Positions 37,324 to 43,935 of a stretch of 64,000 nucleotides of DNA are shown in pieces; within the stretch, counting starts at the first letter, position 1; the number at the start of each line of letters is the position of its first letter. The stretch is from Hymenobacter setariae (GTDB lineage: Bacteria > Bacteroidota > Bacteroidia > Cytophagales > Hymenobacteraceae), in NCBI RefSeq assembly GCF_007713685.1, contig NZ_VMRJ01000006.1, positions 1-64,000 of the forward strand, read 5' to 3'. A program made the translations under genes and the position numbers. Under the pieces are notes generated by a model. That model searched no databases. It was not told the DNA's origin and worked only from the letters and a program-made list of their open reading frames with translations.

Positions 37324-38205
37324 TTACTTAGCGCCCAATACTTTCAGCATCGTTTCGCCAATCTCGGCGGGCGAATCCACCACGTGGATGCCGCACTCGC
37401 GCATGATGGCCATTTTAGCAGCAGCCGTGTCGTCGGCGCCGCCTACGATGGCACCGGCGTGGCCCATGCGGCGGCCGGGAGGCGCCGTTTGGCCAGCAAT
37501 GAAGCCTACCACGGGCTTCTTGTTGCCGCTTTCCTTAATCCAGCGAGCAGCTTCGGCTTCCATGCCACCACCGATTTCGCCAATCATCACGATGCCTTCG
37601 GTTTCGGGGTCATTCATCAGCAATTCTACTGCCTGCTTGGTAGTAGTGCCGATGATGGGGTCGCCGCCGATGCCGATGGCCGTGGTCTGACCTAGGCCAG
37701 CTTTGGTGAGCTGGTCAACAGCTTCGTAAGTCAGCGTGCCCGACTTCGACACGATGCCTACGCGGCCTTTCTGAAAAATGAAGCCAGGCATGATGCCCAC
37801 TTTGCACTCGCCAGCGGTGATAACGCCGGGGCAGTTTGGCCCAATCATCGTGATGCCGGGGCGGTCTTTGAGGTAGTGCTTCACGGCAATCATGTCCTTG
37901 GTCGGGATGCCTTCCGTGATGGTGACGATAACTTTAATACCGGCCTGGGCAGCTTCCAGAATAGCGTCGGCGGCAAATGCCGGGGGCACGAAGATGATGC
38001 TGGTATCGGCTTGGGTAGCAGCTACGGCGTCGGCCACGGTGTTGAACACGGGGCGACCTAGGTGCTCGGTGCCGCCCTTGCCGGGCGTTACGCCACCCAC
38101 TACCTGGGTGCCATAATCCATCATTTGCTGCGCGTGGAACGAGCCTTCGGAGCCGGTGAAGCCCTGCACGATGACCTTGGAATCTTTATTGACGAGAACG
38201 CTCAT
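37324..38205 (-). CDS. sucD: Succinate--CoA ligase subunit alpha
   Basis: A 293-residue alpha subunit of succinyl-CoA synthetase, the substrate-level phosphorylation step of the TCA cycle. The CoA-binding Rossmann region (VIVQGFTGSEGSFH, GVTPGKGG), GPNCPGVI and the phosphohistidine loop RRMGHAGAIV are all visible. The beta subunit gene sucC is not in this window. A perfect TACTTTTG -7 box lies on the minus strand at 38240-38247. Confidence 0.96.
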   Translation of the reverse strand: MSVLVNKDSKVIVQGFTGSEGSFHAQQMMDYGTQVVGGVTPGKGGTEHLGRPVFNTVADAVAATQADTSIIFVPPAFAADAILEAAQAGIKVIVTITEGIPTKDMIAVKHYLKDRPGITMIGPNCPGVITAGECKVGIMPGFIFQKGRVGIVSKSGTLTYEAVDQLTKAGLGQTTAIGIGGDPIIGTTTKQAVELLMNDPETEGIVMIGEIGGGMEAEAARWIKESGNKKPVVGFIAGQTAPPGRRMGHAGAIVGGADDTAAAKMAIMRECGIHVVDSPAEIGETMLKVLGAK

Positions 38206-38239
38206 GGGCGGCTGACTTGTTGGGAGGAATGAATTGGGG

Positions 38240-38247
38240 CAAAAGTA
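38240..38247 (-). promoter_or_regulatory. -7 box TACTTTTG for sucD
   Basis: Exact TAnnTTTG match about 35 nt upstream of the sucD start on the minus strand; no obvious TTG at the -33 position. Confidence 0.5.
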
Positions 38248-38308
38248 GGGCCGGGCCGGGCATTCTGCACCGCTTTGCCTGCCGCCGCCCGCACCTAGGG
38301 CCCCTGCC

Positions 38309-38316
38309 TACCTTTG
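38309..38316 (+). promoter_or_regulatory. -7 box TACCTTTG for the cysteine synthase-like gene
   Basis: Exact TAnnTTTG match on the plus strand, 41 nt before ATG 38358, in the shared spacer with sucD. Confidence 0.5.
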
Positions 38317-38357
38317 TGGCTTCGTGGCCGCTTCATTTCCCCTCCCACCTCTTCCCC

Positions 38358-39335
38358 ATGTATTTTAATCATATAATAGAAACCCTCGGCAACACGCCAC
38401 TCGTGCGGCTCAACAAAGTTACCGAAGGTATCAAAGGCACTGTACTCGCTAAGGTAGAGTATTTTAACCCCGGCAACTCGGTGAAGGACCGCATGGCCCT
38501 GCGCATGATAGAAGACGCCGAGGCGGCTGGCATTCTCAAGCCCGGCGGCACCATCATCGAGGGTACCAGTGGCAACACGGGCATGGGCCTAGCCCTCACG
38601 GCCATTGCGAAAGGTTACAAAACCATCTTCGTGATGAGCGATAAGCAGAGCAAGGAAAAGCAGGACATCTTGCGCGCCGTAGGTGCCGAGGTGGTCATTT
38701 GCCCCGTCGATGTGGCCCCCGAAGACCCTAGGAGCTACTACTCGGTGGCCAAGCGCCTGAACGCCGAAACGCCCAACTCATTCTACCCCAACCAGTACGA
38801 CAACATGTCGAATACGGCGGCGCACTACGAGGCTACTGGCCCCGAAATCTGGACGGGGACCGAGGGCAAAATCACGCACTTTGCGGCGGGTGTGGGCACG
38901 GGAGGCACCATCTGCGGCACCAGCAAGTACCTGAAGGAGCAAAACCCTGCCGTATTTACCCTAGGTATCGACACCTACGGCTCGGTATTCAAGAAGTATA
39001 AGGAGACCGGGATTTTTGACGAAAACGAAATCTACCCCTACAAAACAGAAGGTATCGGCGAGGACATTCTGCCCAAGAACGTGGACTTCGACGTCATCGA
39101 CCAGTTCATTAAAGTAACCGATAAGGACGGCGCTCTTATGACCCGCCGCTTAGCCAAGGAAGAAGGCCTGTTTGTGGGCTGGAGCTGCGGCTCGGCCACG
39201 CACGGTGCGCTCGAATACGCCCGCGAGCACCTCAACGAAGAGGACACAATGGTGATAGTGCTGCCCGACCACGGCACGCGCTACCTAGGCAAAATCTATA
39301 ACGATGATTGGATGCGCGCCCAGGGTTGGCTTTAG
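38358..39335 (+). CDS. PLP-dependent cysteine synthase / cystathionine beta-synthase family
   Basis: A 325-residue fold-type II PLP enzyme. The Schiff-base lysine is Lys43 in NPGNSVKDR, the substrate loop is EGTSGNTG, and the phosphate-binding GVGTGGTICG is present. Length matches cystathionine beta-synthases lacking regulatory CBS domains, or O-acetylserine sulfhydrylases; the sequence does not decide between them. ATG 38358 begins the conserved HIIETLGNTPLVRL block; an upstream open stretch to 38217 is not conserved. Confidence 0.9.
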   Translation: MYFNHIIETLGNTPLVRLNKVTEGIKGTVLAKVEYFNPGNSVKDRMALRMIEDAEAAGILKPGGTIIEGTSGNTGMGLALTAIAKGYKTIFVMSDKQSKEKQDILRAVGAEVVICPVDVAPEDPRSYYSVAKRLNAETPNSFYPNQYDNMSNTAAHYEATGPEIWTGTEGKITHFAAGVGTGGTICGTSKYLKEQNPAVFTLGIDTYGSVFKKYKETGIFDENEIYPYKTEGIGEDILPKNVDFDVIDQFIKVTDKDGALMTRRLAKEEGLFVGWSCGSATHGALEYAREHLNEEDTMVIVLPDHGTRYLGKIYNDDWMRAQGWL

Positions 39336-39449
39336 CTCGGCAGTAGCTAAATAAAATAGCCACAACGGTAAAAAGAAGTGAGGCGAGCGTGGTAACTTCG
39401 TAGGAGTATAGCAATAAGTGAACAATCTAAAGGTTTAATAGAATACCCC

Positions 39450-39878
39450 ATGGAAGTGCTCAACCATATCGTGCTGGTGGATGACAACGAGACGACCAGC
39501 TTCCTCAACAACCGGTTGCTGGGTCGCCTAGCACTGGCGAAGAAGGTTAGCACCTTCACGCGGGCCGAGGAAGCCAGCCGCTTCCTCTGGAGCGATACGC
39601 AAGACACACCCGCCCCGGCAGCCGATCTCGTCTTTGTGGACTTGAAAATGCCCGGCATGAGCGGTTTCGACTTTCTGGAACAATACAACCAACTGCCCGC
39701 CGAGGTGCAAGAGCGCACTGTAGTAGCCGTGCTCACAACCTCGATGCACGCCGCCGACACAGCCCGCGTGGCGCAGTACCCCAATGTGGAGTACCTCACT
39801 AAGCCGCTGACTGAAGAAAAACTTCAGCGTCTACTTGCCAAGCGTTTTAATATCGATTTTGCCGTACCTGCCAAGTAA
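39450..39878 (+). CDS. Single-domain response regulator
   Basis: A 142-residue CheY-like receiver without output domain. The acidic pocket is VDDNE (D11, D12), the phosphorylation site Asp64 lies in VFVDLKMPGMSG, and the switch Thr and Lys lie in VLTTSMH and YLTKPLT. Such Rcp-type regulators act by phosphotransfer or protein contact. No histidine kinase is adjacent. A terminator follows. Confidence 0.9.
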   Translation: MEVLNHIVLVDDNETTSFLNNRLLGRLALAKKVSTFTRAEEASRFLWSDTQDTPAPAADLVFVDLKMPGMSGFDFLEQYNQLPAEVQERTVVAVLTTSMHAADTARVAQYPNVEYLTKPLTEEKLQRLLAKRFNIDFAVPAK

Positions 39879-39891
39879 ACTTCCTAGGTAT

Positions 39892-39938
39892 AAAAAAATG
39901 GGGCCAGGTAGCAATTGCTACCTGGTCCCATTTTTTTA
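39892..39938. terminator. Bidirectional terminator, response regulator / ade
   Basis: AAAAAAATGGG-CCAGGTAGCAA pairs with TTGCTACCTGG-CCCATTTTTTT, one mismatch in a long stem without a real loop, between convergent genes. A CCTAGG copy lies just outside. Confidence 0.92.
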
Positions 39939-39955
39939 TGGCTTTCTAAACCTGG

Positions 39956-41608
39956 CTAACGCACAAAGTCGAACTTGTCGCCGTCGAAAAGGCCTTTGTC
40001 GCTGAGCTTGAGGCTCGGTATCACCAGCAGCGCCATGAAGGACAGCGTCATAAAAGGTGCTTGGAGCCCCGAGCGTAGCTCGATTTTAGCAAAGTCATCG
40101 AGCCTAGAATACGCCGCAGCCACTTCAGGACCAGGCTGGTCTGACATGAGGCCGGCCACCGGCAAGGGCAGCACGTACTCGGCGCCCGCGGGTCCCACGG
40201 CAGCTAAGCCGCCCTGCGCCGCTACTACTAGGTTGATGGCGCGGGCTATGCTGTCGTCGTCAACGCCCACGGCTGTGATGTTGTGCGAGTCGTGGCCTAC
40301 GCTGCTAGCCAGCGCCCCTTCCTTCAGCCCAAAGCCCTTGATGAAGGCCACCGCTGGTGCGGCCCCCGGCGCGTAGCGGTTGAGCACCACCAGCTTAAGT
40401 ACATCCTGCTCCAAGTCGGGCTGAATGTAGCCGCCCGCTGTGGGCAGGCCTAGGTCGCGCCGGGCCGTGATGAGCTGGCCATCAAAGCATTCGATAACTG
40501 GCGTGAGCAGGTGGCCCCCCGACACCGCGACGGCCAAATCGGCGGCCTGCACCGGCTGCGCGTGAAAGTTATTGAGTACTTCTACCGAAGCGGCGGGCAG
40601 TAGGCACTGGCCATTTTCGGCCACCAGCACCCCATCAAGGTAGGTTTGTTGCACCGCAAATTCCGTTAGGTTTTCGACCACGATAAAGTCGGCGGGGTCA
40701 CCTAGGCGCAGCTGGCCCACCGGCAGGTTGTAGTGCGCTATGGGGTTGAGGCAAGCTATTTGCAAGACCTCAAATACGCTGTACCCTAGGGCAACTGCCC
40801 GCTGCACTAGCTGGTTGATGTGGCCCAGCAGTAGCGTATCGGGGTGCTTGTCGTCCGAGCAAAACATGAGGCAGTCGTAGTAGCGCGGCAGCAGCTCGAT
40901 GAGCGCGTCAAAATTGCGCGCTGCCGAGCCCTCCCGGATGAGTACTTTCATGTCGGCGGCCAGCTTGTCGCGCGCTTCCTCAGCCGTAAAGCACTCGTGG
41001 TCGGTGCTGATGCCAGCGCTGGCGTAGCGCTCGGCATCGGCCCCACGCAGGCCCGGCGCGTGGCCATCCACGGGGCGGCCATAGCGCAGCGCTAGGTCGA
41101 TTTTTTCCATCACCACGGGGTCGCGGTTCAGCACGCCGGGCCAGTTCATCATCTCGGCTAGGTAGCCGATTTTGGGGTTTTGAAAGAGGGCCTCGATATC
41201 GGCGGCCGTAATTTCGGCGCCAGCTGTTTCGAAGGGCGTGGCTGGCACGCAGCTCGGCGCACCAAAGCAAAACTTAAATGGTACGGTAGCCGCATTGTCG
41301 AGCATGTACTGCACGCCGGCCACCCCTAGCACGTTCCCAATTTCGTGCGGGTCGCTCACGGTAGCCACCGTGCCATGCGGTAGGGCCAGGCGCGCAAACT
41401 CACTAGGTACCAGCAGCGAGCTCTCGACGTGCACGTGCGCATCCACAAAGCCCGGCAGGGCATAGGGTAGGGCGGGGTCGGGGGCCGTAGCGTCGGGCGT
41501 GGCCTCAATGGCGGCAATGCGGCCATCGGCCACGCGCAGCGTAGCCGGATAAATTACGCGGGCCGGAATATCAACTAGATTGATAGAAAGTGAAAAATCA
41601 GAAGCCAT
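39956..41608 (-). CDS. ade: Adenine deaminase
   Basis: A 550-residue Ade-type amidohydrolase converting adenine to hypoxanthine in purine salvage. Metal site DAHVHVESS, FTAEEARDK, CSDDKHPD, the PVGQLRLGDPADF segment, and the C-terminal GHDSHNITAVGVDD are in place. It stands between two convergent/divergent boundaries, with a small lipoprotein gene starting 85 bp upstream on the other strand. Confidence 0.95.
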   Translation of the reverse strand: MASDFSLSINLVDIPARVIYPATLRVADGRIAAIEATPDATAPDPALPYALPGFVDAHVHVESSLLVPSEFARLALPHGTVATVSDPHEIGNVLGVAGVQYMLDNAATVPFKFCFGAPSCVPATPFETAGAEITAADIEALFQNPKIGYLAEMMNWPGVLNRDPVVMEKIDLALRYGRPVDGHAPGLRGADAERYASAGISTDHECFTAEEARDKLAADMKVLIREGSAARNFDALIELLPRYYDCLMFCSDDKHPDTLLLGHINQLVQRAVALGYSVFEVLQIACLNPIAHYNLPVGQLRLGDPADFIVVENLTEFAVQQTYLDGVLVAENGQCLLPAASVEVLNNFHAQPVQAADLAVAVSGGHLLTPVIECFDGQLITARRDLGLPTAGGYIQPDLEQDVLKLVVLNRYAPGAAPAVAFIKGFGLKEGALASSVGHDSHNITAVGVDDDSIARAINLVVAAQGGLAAVGPAGAEYVLPLPVAGLMSDQPGPEVAAAYSRLDDFAKIELRSGLQAPFMTLSFMALLVIPSLKLSDKGLFDGDKFDFVR

Positions 41609-41644
41609 GAGCGGTAGAATAAACTAGTTGCCCCCTGCTACACG

Positions 41645-41676
41645 TTGGGCAACCTAGCTGAAGTAAAGTACTTTTG
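41645..41676 (+). promoter_or_regulatory. Bacteroidota-type promoter for the small lipoprotein
   Basis: TTG (41645-41647) and TACTTTTG (41669-41676) separated by 21 nt, matching the -33/-7 consensus. The GTG start lies 17 nt downstream. Confidence 0.65.
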
Positions 41677-41693
41677 ATAAAAAAATATTCGCC

Positions 41694-41852
41694 GTGAAGC
41701 TATTCATTAACTCCCGTTTGCCCGCCCTGTTATTGCTGGCTGCCATGTTGGGCACCGCCAGCGGCTGCGCCCGCCACGGCTCGCTGCAAAAGAAAACCCG
41801 CTGGTATAAGAGCCACGCCGGTAAAACCACGCCGTGCCCCTGCGGGCATTAA
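41694..41852 (+). CDS. 52-residue lipoprotein with CPCGH C-terminus
   Basis: A small gene read directly from the sequence. GTG start at 41694, 52 residues, TAA at 41850. The N-terminus is a lipoprotein signal (hydrophobic PALLLLAAMLG, lipobox ASGC, Cys25). The mature part is only 28 residues, basic in its middle (LQKKTRWYKSHAGK) and ends PCPCGH. Two cysteines and a histidine in five residues suggest metal or redox chemistry at the surface. A good promoter lies just upstream, which supports a real gene. I do not recognise a family. Confidence 0.7.
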   Translation: MKLFINSRLPALLLLAAMLGTASGCARHGSLQKKTRWYKSHAGKTTPCPCGH

Positions 41853-42004
41853 GCTAGCCGCCTAAGGTGCTTAGCATACCAAAGTGACCTTGACGCATCA
41901 CGTGGAGAACCCATTTCTCTCATCAGTGCCGAAGCAGCAGCTAAGCTCCTACTTAGCCCCACTGCGCGCTGCGTAGTGGGCAAAATAACAGTTGATTTAA
42001 GTAC

Positions 42005-42406
42005 ATGTCCGACCAATCTGCCGAAGCCCTTGCCCTCACTACCGCCGCCGAGCAGGTGCGCCAGCAACTGCGGCTGCCAGGCTACGGCGGCGAGGCCATA
42101 GCGCACCTCAGCCACACCATCGATGCACAGCGCACCAATTTGGCGCCTGCCGAGCGCGTCGATTTTATTACGGCCGTGGGCTGCTACCTAGGCGAGTGCT
42201 TGGTGCGCACCTACCAAGGCGAGTGGGCCGCCGGGCCCGACGGCACTACGGGGGTGGGTATTGCAGGCCAGCTTTTTTTTAATCCTTTTTTTCTGGTGAA
42301 AGAACAACTGGATAAGGGCGCTACGGCTTCGGTAGCGGGCTTTTTTGCGTCGGTGCCGTGGCGGCTAACCGACCGACAGGCGGCGCGAAAGGACAACATT
42401 TCGTAA
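42005..42406 (+). CDS. Small cytoplasmic protein of unknown function
   Basis: A 133-residue soluble protein. The central block (AERVDFITAVGCYLGECLVRTYQGEWA) has the YLGE...GxW pattern seen in several uncharacterised DUF families, but I cannot name one with confidence. It ends 33 nt before cmk on the same strand; a TAATCTTG element at the end suggests cmk has its own promoter. ATG 42005 is the only good start. Confidence 0.6.
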   Translation: MSDQSAEALALTTAAEQVRQQLRLPGYGGEAIAHLSHTIDAQRTNLAPAERVDFITAVGCYLGECLVRTYQGEWAAGPDGTTGVGIAGQLFFNPFFLVKEQLDKGATASVAGFFASVPWRLTDRQAARKDNIS

Positions 42407-42439
42407 TCTTGCGGGGCCAATGGCCACTCCCGCGCGTTT

Positions 42440-43159
42440 ATGAAAAACCTCGTCATTGCCATTGACGGCTACTCCTCTTGTGGCAAAAGCACTACGGCTA
42501 AGGCCGTTGCCGCCGCCCTGCACTACGCCTACCTCGATACCGGGGCCATGTACCGGGGCGTAACCCTCTACCTGCTCGAAAATGATATTCCGTTTGACGA
42601 CCTAGAGCGGGTAAGGCAAGCTTTGCACCAAGATATCCACATTAGCTTTAAGCGCAACCGCCGCACGGGGCGCAACGAGCTTTGTCTGAACGACAAGATT
42701 CGGGAAGATGATATTCGCCAGATGCGTATCTCCAACGCAGTGAGTGAGGTATCGGTAATAGTAGAAGTGCGCCACGCCATGGTGGCCCAGCAGCAGCGCA
42801 TGGGCCGCAAGCGCGGCGTCGTGATGGACGGCCGTGATATTGGCACTACCGTGTTTCCGGATGCCGAGGTCAAGATTTTTATGACGGCCGAGGTAGAAGT
42901 GCGGGCCCGCCGCCGCCAAGAAGAACTAGCCGCCAAAGGCGAGCACGTGCCGCTCGAAGACATTATCGAAAACCTGCGCAAGCGTGACCACATCGACTCG
43001 ACACGTGCTGAAAGCCCCTTGCGCCGTGCCGCCGATGCTGTACTGCTCGATACGACGCACATCACCATTACCGAGCAGGTAGATTTTGTGCTTGATAAAG
43101 TATCGTCGGCTCTCTTCGCCGCCTACGCCCACAAAATCAACGAGCAGCTTAGCGAGTAA
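42440..43159 (+). CDS. cmk: (d)CMP kinase
   Basis: A 239-residue cytidylate kinase, phosphorylating CMP and dCMP. P-loop GYSSCGKST at the N-terminus, YLDTGAMYRGVT, MDGRDIGTTVFPDA and the RRRQEELAAKG lid region are visible. A hairpin with a T-run lies about 155 nt downstream. Confidence 0.95.
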   Translation: MKNLVIAIDGYSSCGKSTTAKAVAAALHYAYLDTGAMYRGVTLYLLENDIPFDDLERVRQALHQDIHISFKRNRRTGRNELCLNDKIREDDIRQMRISNAVSEVSVIVEVRHAMVAQQQRMGRKRGVVMDGRDIGTTVFPDAEVKIFMTAEVEVRARRRQEELAAKGEHVPLEDIIENLRKRDHIDSTRAESPLRRAADAVLLDTTHITITEQVDFVLDKVSSALFAAYAHKINEQLSE

Positions 43160-43314
43160 GCGCTTAATCCTGCTAGCTAGGTATGATGTAGCCTGGCGGG
43201 TTAAGATGAAGGCATACAGGCGGTGGAAGTAATGCAGATTCACACGGCTTAGCTTCGATGAATGCGATGGCTCTACGAACAGGGCTAAAAGTATAAGTAA
43301 GGAAAAACGATGGC

Positions 43315-43356
43315 AAAGGCCGCCAGGTAGTGCATAGTGCTGCTTGGCGGCCTTTT
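43315..43356 (+). terminator. Terminator downstream of cmk
   Basis: AAAGGCCGCCA pairs with TGGCGGCCTTTT around a loop of about 19 nt that has a small repeat of its own (TAGTGC). Confidence 0.75.
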
Positions 43357-43379
43357 GTTGCTACTTATAAGTCACAGTT

Positions 43380-43716
43380 AGTGAATAGGCGTACTGAGTA
43401 CAAGGTTTTTAGCTGTATTTATCATTAAAAAATAATATATTAAATACGCTTAATAGTGTCCGTTGTATATTGTATTTAAAGGTTTGATTAATAAGTATTG
43501 TGCTAAATGATATAATGTGAAAGTAAAAAATAATTCATTTTGAGCGCATTTAGGCATTTAAAAAATTACTTATTAATTTAGAAGTGCAATTTGCTTAAGA
43601 GCGTAGTGTTGATTACTTGAGTAATTTATTATCATTAATTAGTACAATTTACTAAAGATTAGTATTGCTAGATAATAAGCAGGTGAGGAAAGGACGGGTG
43701 AGAAATATAAATTTTT
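43380..43716. other. AT-rich block without genes
   Basis: About 340 bp of mostly A/T sequence, in contrast with the GC-rich surroundings. No open frame, RNA gene or CCTAGG copy was found. Together with the non-coding-looking stretch 43717-43935 it separates cmk from the heparinase gene. It may be an acquired segment or a regulatory region for the glycan locus. Confidence 0.7.
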
Positions 43717-43935
43717 ATGGGGTTGAGCTATAAAAAGTCAATTATACCAAGTAGCACGATAAACTCGGTATATTATCGGCCTGAGCAGCAAGGGGAAAAA
43801 ACTAAGTTTTGGGAACTAAGTACTTCGGCAGCGTCAGCTCCTACGAAGAGCACTTTTGCCAGTACAGACTTGCCCGCCAGCAGATGCAAAGAGAGTAGTG
43901 CCTTGCTCGGTTGGCCTAGGTGCCACCGTTGCGCT

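Noticed and set aside
43717..43935. N-terminal extension of the heparinase protein
   Set aside because: Codon use is unlike the rest, and the signal peptide would be internal; GTG 43936 is a better start.
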